Positions 1 through 11,851 of a stretch of DNA of 64,000 nucleotides are shown one piece after another. Origin of the DNA: Zygnema cylindricum (taxonomy: Eukaryota > Streptophyta > Zygnematophyceae > Zygnematales > Zygnemataceae); assembly GCA_037447655.1 (NCBI GenBank), contig JBBHKE010003256.1:130096-194095 (forward strand), in the 5' to 3' direction. Positions within the stretch are counted from its first letter, which is position 1, and the number at the start of each line of letters is the position of its first letter. Position numbers and translations under genes: made by a program. The notes below the pieces were generated by a model that saw only the letters and a program-made list of their open reading frames with translations, ran no database searches and was not told where the DNA came from.

Positions 1-3000
1 TTGGGATGTCATACAGCTATGACATTTTTACGGATACACTAAAGCAAGAATGCGTGAATGTGTTAATGATTTTTTTTTTGTTGGCGAATATAAATTGAGG
101 CGACCTTTCTTTAAAATTGATATGTTGGCTGCGTAAATTTTGGCGATGACAGCGATATATAATGCGCGCTCTAATTGTCGGCCGGTGCGAGCCAGATAAT
201 AGTCACATGCTCACATGTGTCATCTCATGTCTTTATGGCTTTTGGTTGCGCAATAGAGCTGGAAAGTGAGAAAAGAACTTGTCTTGTTGTTTCTTTTCCT
301 ATGCTTTGCTAGAAAAATACCGCTTTATGTGTTGCATTTCCATTCTTTACGACAACATGTGCCGTTAACTTCAAAGTCTTGTTGAAATTTAAAAGGTAAG
401 GCGACATCCCTTTGATTTCACGATTTTTTAATAATTTGCGCAAACATATTTCTCCTCTGAAAAAAACCAAGCTATTCATATCTGCGCACCGACGGCTTGC
501 CAAGCCTCGTGTAACTTGTAAGTAAATCATAGGTTTGATGACCAAAGTTGTAGGCCCATACTATATGCATTCTATATGGTCGTTTTTTGAACATGCACAA
601 ACATCAAATAGTGTGCATTGTCAAAAAAATTAAGGTAAAATATAGGATTTAGTGGCGCATCAATAGGTAGGGATGTGAATGGTTGTTAAAAAAGGTCGAT
701 TAATGGCGTCTTTGTACGTGAACTACAAAAAGTGCACGATGTACCCACACACTACACGAATATTTTACGTTTGTTTTTTTATTACGTTTTGTTAACGCAA
801 AACATCCATATTGTAAACACACTCTTTTTGAGTTACGGATGACATCATGCACACCCTATTCATTGAAGCATTACAACTAGCGGTTAAGCTTTCTTCATGG
901 TTAGCGCATCACTATTCTAAAAAGAAAACGGTAAAGGCTATTGATCTAGCTCTTCGCTGTTATCAATTTCTTTAATTTCAACGACTTCATTGTTTCAAAT
1001 TGTGAAGAATATATAAATTTACAACTTTCGATAACATTTTTGCCAACATGTGGCTTAGAAGGACCAAGATTGGCTCATTCAAAAGTTAAAATTTCCATAC
1101 AATGTAAAATATAGATGTTCATAGTGACTACTTTGTTGATAACCACGATGTCGTTAAATAGTCATTAATGGACCGTATGTTATTTCTCGACATCCAGAGA
1201 GTATCTTAGTCGTAGTCGTCGTGAAGCACTAAGAATATTAACGGTTATTTATACTAGGCACAATTTTCAATTAACTGTGGATAAGTTACGTTATGGTAAA
1301 TTGCCAAATGGCTTATCTTCGTACCTCACAGAACCGCTTGACATTTTCTTTCAATAACGTACTTCACCTGTGTAATTAAACATAGACCGTCTGTAATTTT
1401 TTTTCTCGTGGACATGATAAACTCAATTTGGATTGTGGTGAAGTGACGGCGTTTCTATGATTGTCGCTAATTTCGATCATTTTGTAAAACATGTTTGACT
1501 GGTCTCAACACCATAAATATGCACCAAAGTTATAAGATTGCAATGTTTACCCTGCTCAAGCCAACGATGCTTTTATATTAAAAAACCGGAGAAATCAAAA
1601 TTAGTGGGGTTCACATGCCTGCCTGTGAGCATAAACATATCCAAATTCAGATTTGTGTTTTACACACTTGCGACCTTGAGTATTAAAAGTAATTTCCAAC
1701 GTTGGTGCCAATTCAAGTTTTTGTCGGCGTTTGAACGGAAATCATAACCGCACTAAACTACGATGTAGGATCATAATGCGAATGGTAGCCCCGGATGTTT
1801 CATGGCAAATGTTAAGGTGCGTTTACACGTGAATTCAGGCCACGCTATCTGATGTAAAATAAATCTTAAACTAGTTCAAAACCGTTTTTTCTACCACACC
1901 AGATAACCCGTCGTCCACAAGCATGCTTCAAATAGTGGCACATTGTAACCACATAAGCCACACATTTTGTTGGAAGTTTCATTCTATTCTCTAAATTTCA
2001 CAATACACGTATACAAAATTAAAATAAACTGTCTCCAAATAGGACATTTAGACTAAACCACACAAAGTTTTGAACCCAAACATAATGCTTTCTATTACTC
2101 GTGTGGACAGTACAGTCATCTGCCATGGAAGGAGACAGATATCGTGCACGTAAATGAGAGTAGAAATGGTAGTGGTAGTGGATAATGTCAAGGCGCCCCT
2201 TAGTTTGTTTATAACCCATTAAATTGATGCACGGGGAAAGAGGAGCTTCATATTCCTATAAAGGTTGCTTACATCTCCCGGCTGTAAAGCTTGAATGTAA
2301 AACTTAAAGGCTGTACGGGAACACTTGGCTACGCTTACTGTGCTGGATGGAGGACCGAAGAATGTTTATCAAAGTTTCTTTACAAGTGCTATTCTACTAA
2401 TTTACGATTTGGCTTTGAAAGGTGCCTACGTCATGCGCCGGCAGACACGTTTGCAGTATTAATGCGAGACACGGTATATTGAAAACAAACCGGTTTCTTC
2501 CTTTTTTGTTTTTTCTTTAAGAGGAATCCTTGCCAGATAATCACCTCGCGTTCAGCTTGCCAAGGATCGAGGCATCGACACAAAGGGAAGAGCAACAAGC
2601 TGGAAAACGGGAGTCGGGGAATTGTTGCGCAGGGAAGGAAGATAGATTCCTGATTGTCCATCAAGCGAGAGCACGCCGGCTAATACATTTCCCATGAGAT
2701 GAAGTATTTAATTTACTTTTGTCTTTGTAAAAAGCGGATGAAAGGAATTTAGCTTAAATTCCATGGCTATGGTTAGTCGAAATTCTCTTTCAATTAAACT
2801 GTTTCCCACCTCAGACTTTATGTTGTGTGACGGCCATTCGCAAGAAAGTGAAGCACAAAGTACTTCTGCAGTAGACAAAACAGCAACATTGCAAAACCAT
2901 AATGAGACTAAAATTGTTCTACTCCTGACCCACCGTCTAGATAATATGGAACATCGTGACGTCGGGTGCTAAATTGTTTTAATTCTCACATGTATTACTT

Positions 3001-3200
3001 TGGACCACACCTACTGTGAACTCTAAAACTACGCTGCCATGTAGGATTTATTATAGTGACAATATTTTCCATTTTGGCAGTAACTTTCCTATGTGGATTA
3101 TAAGTCGGCGCACACTAATTATGTAGGATAATCAATAGCCCATATCGCGGCTTAGGGTTATGAAATCGGGAATCAAAAAGTACACCAGATATCACAATTT
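1..3200. other. Intergenic DNA, no gene seen
   Basis: AT-rich sequence with stops in all frames. The longest open frames are under 80 codons and none resembles a known family. I see no LTR, tRNA, rRNA or long tandem repeat. Distant or highly decayed transposon remnants cannot be excluded by eye. Confidence 0.6.
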
Positions 3201-3851
3201 NNNNNNNNNNNNNNNNNNNNNNNNNNNNNNNNNNNNNNNNNNNNNNNNNNNNNNNNNNNNNNNNNNNNNNNNNNNNNNNNNNNNNNNNNNNNNNNNNNNN
3301 NNNNNNNNNNNNNNNNNNNNNNNNNNNNNNNNNNNNNNNNNNNNNNNNNNNNNNNNNNNNNNNNNNNNNNNNNNNNNNNNNNNNNNNNNNNNNNNNNNNN
3401 NNNNNNNNNNNNNNNNNNNNNNNNNNNNNNNNNNNNNNNNNNNNNNNNNNNNNNNNNNNNNNNNNNNNNNNNNNNNNNNNNNNNNNNNNNNNNNNNNNNN
3501 NNNNNNNNNNNNNNNNNNNNNNNNNNNNNNNNNNNNNNNNNNNNNNNNNNNNNNNNNNNNNNNNNNNNNNNNNNNNNNNNNNNNNNNNNNNNNNNNNNNN
3601 NNNNNNNNNNNNNNNNNNNNNNNNNNNNNNNNNNNNNNNNNNNNNNNNNNNNNNNNNNNNNNNNNNNNNNNNNNNNNNNNNNNNNNNNNNNNNNNNNNNN
3701 NNNNNNNNNNNNNNNNNNNNNNNNNNNNNNNNNNNNNNNNNNNNNNNNNNNNNNNNNNNNNNNNNNNNNNNNNNNNNNNNNNNNNNNNNNNNNNNNNNNN
3801 NNNNNNNNNNNNNNNNNNNNNNNNNNNNNNNNNNNNNNNNNNNNNNNNNNN
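3201..3851. other. Assembly gap (651 N)
   Basis: A continuous run of N. Any open frame drawn through it is meaningless. The right flank is a purine-rich tract, a common reason for assembly breaks. Confidence 0.99.
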
Positions 3852-4170
3852 AATGGTTAAGAATGAAGAGGATCGACTTCGTAAGCGAGGAAAGAAAGGG
3901 AGGAAGGAAACGGAAGAGACGGCTAAGGGGAGAGAGAGGACGACAGAGAAGGGGAGGCGAGAGAGGCAGCGGGAGGAGAAGGAAGGAGCTTACCGAGAAG
4001 AGAGAGGGGAATCGGCAGAGAAGGCAAAGGAAGGAGGGAAAGAAAGGAGCGAATGCTTCAGCTAGGAGAAGTAAGAATTGGTAAAAAATAGTTGGTGGAG
4101 AAAGAGGTGGAAGAAGGCGGCAAAGGCGAGGGAGAGAGGAGTCCAAGCGGAGAGGAAAGCGGGAGGTGGT
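3852..4170. repeat. Purine-rich low-complexity tract
   Basis: The plus strand is dominated by GAGA/GGAAGG-type motifs after the gap. It reads as Arg/Glu/Lys-rich in one direction and Leu/Pro/Ser-rich in the other, which is a composition effect and not a protein signature. The true extent on the left is hidden by the gap. Confidence 0.8.
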
Positions 4171-6410
4171 GCTGTGCAGAGCGCAAGCCTTTCCTTTTGT
4201 ACCCTGCTTCCCCGGGCGTGACGTTCGTCACACTTTTTTCGGCGCGCTTATGAACTTTGTTAGTCCGCGCTACACGACAAAGCGTGGAGGCGCTGTTCCG
4301 CGCGGATGGCGGGATGGCGCTGGCGGCTGTTCAGGCGCCGAAAAAAGGTTGTACGGATATCTCCGACTTGTCGGCCGCAGCCGGTAGTTTGTCGGCTGCC
4401 TGAAGTAGCGGACGGCTCGAAGAGCGGACTAACGTACGGCTTACCGGTTGCGTGCAGTTCATAGATGTCTCATTCGTACGGATTTTGACAATTTTACGAA
4501 ATTTCGTTATTTTTTCTAGATTTTGAATCTTTCGTTAAATGCGTATACTTTTCGTATGGATAAAAGGTACGAAAATTATGTACGTAAATTTCAAAAAAGA
4601 GACGTTTTATTTCCGTGCACGAAGTTTGATAGAAATTTGTACGGTACGGATACAATGTTCGGAAAGTTCTGAAAAGTGACGTTTCATTTTCGCGCGCGAA
4701 GTTTGAAAGAAATTTGTACGGCTCATCATTACAACGAAGCCGCCATTGAATCCGCCATTGAAGGCTCGATTGAAGCCACACTTGAAGCTTCCACGAACCT
4801 CTTCACAGGCAGCCATGTCTAGGCCTCGAGGAGCAGAGTGGGAGCATGTTAAGGCTCTAATGGGATATGATGGATTTTTTTTTTCAATTGTGATTTTGTC
4901 ATTATTCAATTTTGACATTTAAAAATGGTTCTTTTTTGCTTCAATTGTAAATTTGTGAATGTTGGCATGTTGTAGTAGCGTCGGCATGGCGCAGGGAGGG
5001 CGTCGGCGCTGACTTGGCGCCGACAGGGGGCCGGGATGACAGGGCGCCGGCGCTGCCTCGGCGCTGGCGACGAGTCCAGCGCCGAGGGAGTCTGGTCGCT
5101 GGTTGTCGGTTCAGCGTCCAGCGAAGAGACAGAGTCGTCGCTGGTTTTCGTTTAGAACTTTTGAAATTTTGATTAAGTTGTCATCGTATTTTTCGTTATC
5201 AATTACATGTTTTACTATTTTTTAATTTTAGTTTTTAGTATGGAGTCAAAGTCGGTCAACGCATTTTATAATTTTTTAACTTTGTTTCATGCGCATATTC
5301 GTTATTTTTTTGGCGTTTCATGCGTGCGTTTTATGCGCATGAGACATCTATGCTTTTGAGGGGTGTTACCCAACCCGTGAAAATTTATGCGTCCGTACAG
5401 ACGGTCTTTAACACCGTCGCTGACAATGCGCGGAGACATCGGCAACAGGTTACAGAGTTTTTGATATGGTTTAACTTTAACCGCGTCGCATTGCGCCGGT
5501 TTTAATTTTCTTAGCGTGGACGACCGTCGACAGGCGAACCAAACCGACTAATTCCAAGGAGTTGGTACTTTATTTTTGGGTATTTAGGGCGTGTGCCCAT
5601 GTAACCGAAATTTTGAAACGTTTCTTTGGAATTTAGCGCAGATTTTACGGTGTACTTTTCAAAGTGTTCCTATGTCATTCATTACTTGCGCTCTCATTAC
5701 TTCAAATTTGTGACAGTTGTAGACGTCTACAAAATGTGCGACAGACTACGAAACGAAATGTAGACTACTGCGAAACTTCCTAAAATAAGTGACGTCTACA
5801 AAACAGCGACGGTTGTAGACGTCGTGGTTTTTCTGACATCGTAGATGTTTAAGGTTTTGACGTTGCGAAGTCACGCCACGCTGTGACGTCATTAATACGT
5901 AAACATTCCGGTATGGCTTCCGATTTTATTTATTTATCTTTTATCATTCGATATGCCGTCAAACTACTACCAAAGATATTAAAAAAAAAGACAAAAAATA
6001 TATCTTTCATTTGAAACCATCATTGCCGCATTTCATTTAGGGGAGAGAGAAATAAGAGCGATCGAGTGAGAAAGAGGAAGAGAGACGAGGACGATGTAAA
6101 GTTTTGCAAAGGACCCATGAAGGAAAGTGGAGGTCCAAGACCCCTGCAAGTTCTTTCCGTACATGTTTGTCATTTTCTTATGTGCATGCTCGTGACGAGC
6201 AGTGAAAAAAATAGCGTGTACTTTCCTTCGTGCAATTTTTTTTGAAAACGTTTGACGCGTGCAATTCAAGTTTCCTATTCGTCAATAGGATGTTATTTTG
6301 ATAAAAATCAGGTCGCGATTTGATTCTAGTGCAAGTGTGAAGATGAGCTGGAAGTGGGTCGCGATGATAACAACGCCAAATTGCCGTACCTTCCAAGTTC
6401 CAAGATGACG
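4171..6410. other. Intergenic DNA with local repeats and palindromes
   Basis: No gene recognised. Around 4580-4720 there are two diverged copies of a segment ending in AGAAATTTGTACGG; a related segment recurs near 57880-57950. Positions 4735-4795 hold a short tandem of GCCATTGAA/GATTGAAGCC type. Positions 4980-5150 are GC-rich with repeated GGCGC and GCGCTGG motifs. Palindromes at 5717 and 5791 are listed separately. Confidence 0.5.
5717..5823. repeat. Palindrome and hairpin cluster (GTAGACGTCTAC)
   Basis: A perfect 16-base palindrome (TTGTAGACGTCTACAA) lies at 5717-5732. At 5791-5823 the same half-sites are spread apart: GACGTCTACAA and TTGTAGACGTC form an 11-bp stem with an 11-base loop. 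Both contain an ACGT core, the core of plant bZIP sites, but no gene lies near, so a regulatory role is only a possibility. Confidence 0.6.
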
Positions 6411-6489
6411 CAAAATGTACTTGTGTTTTTGCCCATTTTTCGTACGGCGTAATAGCTAGATTGTAAAGGATTGACTTTAGGGCGGCAAT

Positions 6490-6769
6490 GTACAAAAATA
6501 ATTAAGACCTAAAGTAACGACGTAGACTCAAACGACAAAGAGAACGAAGCAACAAGTAAAGTACAAAAGAGAATTAATGCAAATAACGAACATATGTAGG
6601 ACAAAAAGAGATCGTCGCACAAGAGACTTGTACGTAGGGCGGCAAGACCGGACCGACACATGAAAAGACTTGACCGACGCATGTAACGATTCGTACGGTC
6701 AAGACCAGGACCAGACCGGCATATGTAATGACGCGTACGGACTGAACCGACGCGAAATGTCCGTTAACA
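6490..6769 (-). repeat. COPIA-1 3' LTR (lower boundary uncertain)
   Basis: On the minus strand it begins TGTTAACGGACATTT at 6769, directly after a G-rich polypurine tract. The 5' LTR begins TGTTAAGGGACATTT at 11851. Both share GACCGACG-type repeats and an ATAGGACAAAA/GTAGGACAAAA stretch. Downstream of that the two copies diverge, so the lower end near 6490 is approximate; by the length of the 5' LTR it could reach about 6411. Confidence 0.65.
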
Positions 6770-6780
6770 CCCCCCCTCAA
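6770..6780 (-). other. COPIA-1 polypurine tract
   Basis: Minus-strand TTGAGGGGGGG immediately precedes the TG that opens the 3' LTR. In LTR elements this purine run primes plus-strand synthesis. Confidence 0.75.
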
Positions 6781-6822
6781 GCGAAAACTAGGAAGTAGAT
6801 TGAGATGAAAATGAAAGGAAAT

Positions 6823-8450
6823 TTAGCCAGGAGGAGAAGGAAGTCGAAGGCCACAAGAGAGGCGATGTTGCTCAAAGTGAGGGCGATGAAGAGCCTTGGT
6901 GAGATAATCGGCCACTTGGTCGGCGGATTTGACATAAAGAAACTGGAGAGTGCCATCTTCGACCCGCTCCCGAGAGTAATGATACTGAATGTCGATGTGC
7001 TTCGTCCGCTTGTGGTGAACAGGATTGCAGATCAAAGCAAGAGCTCCCTGGGAATCGGAAAAGATAGGAGTAGGGGCTAAAGGGGGAAACCCAAGATTGG
7101 AAAGTAGAGTCTGAAGCCAGACAGCTTCCTTGGCGGCATGACACGCGACCATATATCCGCCTCAGTGCTGGAGCATGCCGTGGTAGGTTGCTTTTTGCAT
7201 GACCAAGAGATAAGACCATTGCCCAAAAAGAAGCACGAGCCAGTGGTGGAACAGCGGGAAAGCTCATCTTGTGCCCAATCTAAATCAACAAAACCCGTAA
7301 GAGCACTGGAGCCAGAGGAAGAATATGTGAGACAAAGATCTTTAGTGCCTTGTAGATAACGAAAGACACGTTTGGCTGCGGCAAGATGATAAAGAGAAGG
7401 GCGTTGAAGGAATTGACTGAGTTTAGTGACAGCTGTGGCAATGTCAGGGCGGGTGGCCTGCATGGCGTACATAAGGGCCCCGACCATCGAGCGGTAAGTG
7501 GCATGGAGGGAGGGGGAGAGAAGAGAGTCAGTGGAAGGGAGGAGAGGGGCATTGGCATCTAAAGGAGTGGAAAGGGAGGAGCACTCTGCCATGCCAAAGC
7601 GTTCCAAAAGATCAGAGATAAAGGTCTCCTGAGAGAGAGAGAGGGTGCGAGTCGAGCGATTACGAGAAACTTGTATGCCCAAATAATAAGTGAGCTCACC
7701 TAGATCGGCCATGTCAAAATGGGTCTGAAAGAGAGATTTGACAGTGGAGATTTCAGAGAGGGAAGGACCAACAAGAAGGAGATCGTCAACAAAGATGGCA
7801 ACAATGATCAATGAGGTGCCAGAGCCACGAGAGTAAATGCTAAAATCGGCATCAATTCGGGTAAATCCTTCTTTCCGCATAATGGCATCTATGGTATGGT
7901 TCCAGACACGAGGGGATTGCTTTAAACCATAGATTGTTTTAATGAGATGGCAAACCAGATGTTCAGATCCAGGGGAAATATATCCTTCAGGCTGATGCAT
8001 ATAAATGTCCTCGGACAAGATCCCATTTAAGAAGGCATTTTTAACATCCATCTGATGAACATGGAAATCATGTTCAGCAGCTAAAGGAAGTAAAGTGCGG
8101 ATAGATGTCAACCGGGCAACAAGAGCAAAGGTTTCAGTGAAATCTATACCTTCGATTTGGGAAAAGCCCTTCGCCACCAAGCGAGCTTTGTATTTGTCCA
8201 CGGATCCATCCGCTTTTTGTTTTACACGGAATACCCATTTCGAACCGATTGCCTTTCTTCCAAGGGGAAGGGGAACAAGATTCCATATTTTGTTGGAAAG
8301 TAAGGCATTGAATTCAGCATCAGCGGTAGTTTTCCAAAGGGAGGCATCAGGTCGTTTTAGGGCAGCTTTGAGAGAGAGAGGGGCTAAAAGAAGAGAGGCA
8401 GAGGCCCCAGCCGAGTAAGCGTAAGCTCGAGAGGCGTGGCCTATGGAAGT
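6823..8450 (-). pseudogene. COPIA-1 reverse transcriptase and RNase H (frameshifted)
   Basis: Reverse transcriptase landmarks in order are KWVFRVKQ, YKARLVAKGF, VHQMDVKNAFLNG, YGLKQSPRVW and the catalytic FVDDLLL (codons near 7782-7793). A Copia RNase H follows with DLDW, STTGSCFFLG and SSTEA. One base is missing near 7158, where the frame should pass from STEA to EYMVACHAAKEA; the continuation lies in another frame (7152-6823) and ends with ADYLTKAL. The RT is otherwise open for several hundred codons and is the best preserved part of the element. Confidence 0.9.
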
Positions 8451-9845
8451 AATAAGACGAGAGGGGGGAACTCTAGAGGGTGCGTGGTTTCGGCGAGGTA
8501 AAGGAGAGGGGTCAGGATGAGGGGAAGGCTCAGGATCGGGAAGTGAAGGCTCAAGAGGAGCAAAAGACCCAAGAAGAGGTGAGTGGGAAAAAGTTGTGAG
8601 AGAAAGATTGTCAAAAAGAGGATCATCTTGGAAAAGAGGATCATCTTGGAAAAGAGGGGGAGAGGAGGAATTATCTTCAGAATTTGTGACAGGATGAAGA
8701 GGAAGGGCAGCTGAGTGGCTGGCAGGAGTGATGGGAGCAGCCGGGAAAACAAGGGGGGTAGGAGAAGATGGAGGAGGAGGGAGACTTGAAGATGACGAGG
8801 GGGAAAAAATGGGAGGATTAAGAGGAGAAGGGTGGGAAGGTGTAAGGTAGGTGAATTCAGATGGCTGAAGAGATTGAAGGGGAAGGTTTGGGGGAAGAGG
8901 GTCATAGAGGGTGAGGGAAGGAAAGTCGGATAATGGGGGAAGAGGGGAAGGGAAGGGAATACGAGACAAGGTTTGGAGAAGTGGCGTTTCGTTGAAAATT
9001 ACTTCTCTGGTGGTGATGACGCGATGCTGAGAAGGACTCCAGATGCGGTACGCTTTGGAATTTGGAGCGTACCCAACGAAAATGCCACGAAATGCGCGAG
9101 CGCCCAATTTGCCGTCCGATTGGAGGAGGTCTTTGTACCACGCTTCACAACCAAAGATTTTAAGGTGACGTATATCTGGTTTGACAGAGGACCATGCTTC
9201 CATTGGAGTAGATTTTGGTAAAGCGTTAGTGGGACAAAGATTGCGTAAGTAATTTGCGCAAACGACAGCCTCTGCCCAAAATTCATAAGGCAAATTCGCA
9301 AAGTACAGCATAGAGCGTGACATGTCATGTAATGTTCGATTGTACCTTTCTGCAATGGCGTTTTGTTGTGGCGTCCGAGGCACCGTTAAATGACGTGAGA
9401 TTCCATGTTACATGAGAAATTCAGAAAATTGGTTCGACAAAAAATCGCCACCGTTGTCACTACGCAAGACCTTGATGCGTTTGTTGTGAAAATTTTCTTC
9501 CAACGCCTTAAATTCTTGAAATCGGGCAAAAGCGTCAGATTTATGACAGATTGGATACACGTGTGAAAAACGAGTGGCGTGGTCAATGAAAGTGACAAAA
9601 TAAAGGGATCCACTGTAGCTACGCGTGCACATGGGTCCACACACGTCCGTATGTACAAGTGCAAGTGGTTCAGTGATGATCGTAGTGCTAGTGGGAAATG
9701 AGTGACGCGGCATTTTTCCTTGCACGCAACCGTGACAAAAATCCAAAGATTTGTTAGAAAATGAATTTAGTCCAATTACAAGATTTGGCAAAGTACTCAA
9801 ACTTTCGCTATTTAAATGCCCCTATCTTAAATGCCAAAGTGGAAA
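8451..9845 (-). pseudogene. COPIA-1 integrase and integrase-RT linker (stops)
   Basis: The N-terminal zinc-binding region is seen as LWHLR, then GHLN, then CHGCVQGK. The catalytic core has D in HTDVCGP (about 9647), D in RSDNGGDF and E in NAIAERYNRT, the D-D-35-E set. An in-frame TAG interrupts the zinc region near 9830 and a TAA interrupts the core near 9408. The C-terminal part (GIFVGYAPNSKAYR) leads into a long Pro/Ser-rich linker at about 8900-8450. Confidence 0.88.
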
Positions 9846-10226
9846 ACTTTCGACGCTAGCACTTAAAGCAAATATCTTCGGCGTACTATAGGATTGTAGG
9901 ACGTACATAGAATCTCTTGCTATTCCAAAACCTACAGTATTGTTGTCTTTTCTATCATAAAACGTTACTCTATCATTATTAAATTCAGCTTTTAAGCCGT
10001 CAGAATTGGCGACTTTCACAGAAAATAAATCCCTAGCTAGACCAGGAACAAAGAGTACGTTCCGAATGTGAATAGACACATTAGGGACGTTGACGTTGCC
10101 AAATTGAGTAGCCAACACAATGCGGTCGTCGCCTAAACGAATCTGCATACGAGATGATAAAGGAGAAAGTTGAGTGAACCAATCAGATCGTTTTGAAAGG
10201 TGGTGACTTGCACCACTATCTATTAG
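9846..10226 (-). pseudogene. COPIA-1 aspartic protease (one stop)
   Basis: The active-site motif LIDSGASHHL is readable near 10215-10180, with flap-region sequence following (NVLFVPGLARDLFSV). A stop codon stands one residue before LIDSG, where relatives have Trp (TGG to TAG). Gag-pol is normally one polyprotein in Copia elements, so this break would separate gag from pol. Confidence 0.8.
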
Positions 10227-10969
10227 CTAATCGACAGGGGTTTGAGATAGAAAAGCATACCCTTGTGGAAATTGAGTATCCGGAGTGACAGAATTTGGGA
10301 TATGATGGGCAACATTGCCATATCCAAATTCTGGTGAGGGAGGGAGGACAAAAGGGGAAGCTACTGGAGTGTGATAATTAGAGGGAAAATGTGGGGAGAA
10401 AGTTGTCGACCAAGGGAGGTTAACGGGGTTTGAAGAGGCATAGTGCGCTGCGGCGTTAGAAGATTGTGAAAGGGATGGAGAAGGGGAATAATGGTGAGGA
10501 TAAGGATAATTTGGAGGGAAAGAAATGTGTGGAGGGAGTGGGGGGGTGGGAAGAACTGGTGGGTTGACATGGGCAGCGTTGGCATTCCCTCTAGGTTTAG
10601 GGGGATTAGAAGCCGGGCTGCTTTCCGCCTTGCCAATTTTCGACAGTTTTCCATGGAATGTCCTTTTGTTTTGCAGTAAGCACAAAACAAACGCTGCACC
10701 CTCCCAGAGTTAGTCATCTGATTTTCACCAATAAAGGCATTTGCATGATTGAGATTTTGAGCAGAAAAAGAGAGAAGTTTTGTCTCTTCATGCAAAAGTT
10801 TGGTACAAAGTGAGTGAAAGAGAATGGATTGGTCTAGATTGTCAAACGAGGAAATGGAAGGGGAAAAGGTTTGAGGGAGTCCTCCCAAAAGTGTTGAAGA
10901 GAGGTCCTCGTCGGAAAGATGCACGCCTATCATGATCCATTTTTCGGCCGACAATTTGTGTGCTAATCC

Positions 10970-11196
10970 AATCTTGTATAGATCCAAAGGCTTTTTTATG
11001 GAGTTAAAAAATGCTCGTTTTTGAAATCAGCGGGCGGCCCATTCGGTTGAGATGTAAGCTGCTTGAATAAGACTCCAAGCCACAATCTTGTATAGATTCC
11101 GACGGCTTTTTCATAGAGTTAAAATACGCTCGTTTTTTAATTCGGCGGGCGGCCCATTCGGTTTGGATGTAAGCTGCTTGAAGAAGACTCCAAGCC
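10970..11196 (-). repeat. 114-bp direct duplication inside COPIA-1 gag
   Basis: Positions 10970-11081 and 11084-11196 are diverged copies of one segment; both contain AATCTTGTATAGAT, GGGCGGCCCATTCGGTT and GACTCCAAGCC. The offset is 114 bases (38 codons), so the duplication began in frame. Later indels and a TGA broke the second passage. Confidence 0.9.
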
Positions 11197-11476
11197 TCGA
11201 CGGAAGAGGAGGCGCCGTGAATAAGACGAGTGGGCTCGGTAGTAAGTGACATCACTACGCGAGCGTGCGCATCCTCATCCTTTTGTTTCTTTGTAGCTAT
11301 TGCCAACTCTTTTGTAGCATTTTTTGCTGGTGTATCAGTAGAGGAAAGGATAGGTGGTTTTGAAATTCCTATAAAATTGTCCCAAATCTTCTCGTGTTTG
11401 AAAAAATGCATGGCTGAAAATGACCAATCATAGAAGTTTTGGCCATCAAACTTTTGGATAATATTAGAAGTGGCAT

Positions 11477-11492
11477 GGCTAGGCCCATAACC
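11477..11492 (-). other. COPIA-1 primer binding site (internal initiator tRNA-Met)
   Basis: Minus-strand GGTTATGGGCCTAGCC follows the presumed LTR end. Its first 11 bases match the complement of the anticodon region of plant initiator tRNA-Met. There is no TGGTATCAGAGC-type site for the tRNA 3' end nearby. Confidence 0.6.
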
Positions 11493-11851
11493 TATTGGAG
11501 GTGGATTGGCGGAAGTCATGAAATTGTACAAAAGAGAAAGATCAATGCATTGGAGAGAGGAATTGATTTGTATTTTGGATGATTTCATTAAGTGAGAAGA
11601 GTCACTTATATACAAAGTATACAATGCTAATTACTGTGGAGTCTAAGCGCTCTACGGTGCGTTGTAACAAAGGGATCCTAGTCTAGATCCTAATAAATGT
11701 ATATAGGACAAAAGGAAAGACTGGACCGACGTATGGGAGTACGGAGAGGACGAAAAGTGAGTCGTCCGGATAAGACGGTCAACAAGACTTGACCGACGTA
11801 AGTAAAGTACGACCAAAACATAAATATGTTGACGCTAAATGTCCCTTAACA
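11493..11851 (-). repeat. COPIA-1 5' LTR
   Basis: It opens TGTTAAGGGACATTT on the minus strand at 11851. The inner end is set at 11493 because the primer binding site starts there; the last bases read CCAATA where CA would be expected, so this edge rests on the primer site rather than on the terminal dinucleotide. The gag ATG (11519) lies within it. Confidence 0.6.

Larger units (their letters stand above)
10227..11519 (-). pseudogene. COPIA-1 gag (duplication and frame breaks)
   Basis: The ATG at 11519 opens a Copia-type gag (FDGQNFYDWSFSAMHFFKHE). A CCHC zinc knuckle, CAYCKTKGHSMENC (C-x2-C-x4-H-x4-C), lies near 10690-10650. A direct duplication at 10970-11196 and stops near 11004 split the frame into pieces. 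Downstream, a Pro-rich segment runs to the protease in a second frame. Confidence 0.82.
6490..11851 (-). mobile_element. COPIA-1, degenerate Ty1/copia LTR retrotransposon
   Basis: On the minus strand the order is 5' LTR (11851-11493), gag, protease, integrase, reverse transcriptase, RNase H, polypurine tract (6780-6770), 3' LTR. Integrase before RT is diagnostic of Ty1/copia. The pol sequence is clearly distinct from the other elements here, for example FVDDLLL instead of YVDDLLL and an RNase H of the GFVDLDW type. It carries several nonsense codons, one frameshift in RNase H and a duplication in gag. The LTRs are well diverged, so the insertion is old. The lower end and target-site duplication could not be fixed. 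Confidence 0.88.

Noticed and set aside
3115-4146. Open frames of 301-343 codons crossing the N run
   Set aside because: They are open only because N codons are not stops; the remaining parts are purine-rich low complexity.
8441-8905. Leucine-rich membrane protein on the minus strand
   Set aside because: It is an out-of-frame reading of the Pro/Ser-rich integrase-RT linker of COPIA-1.
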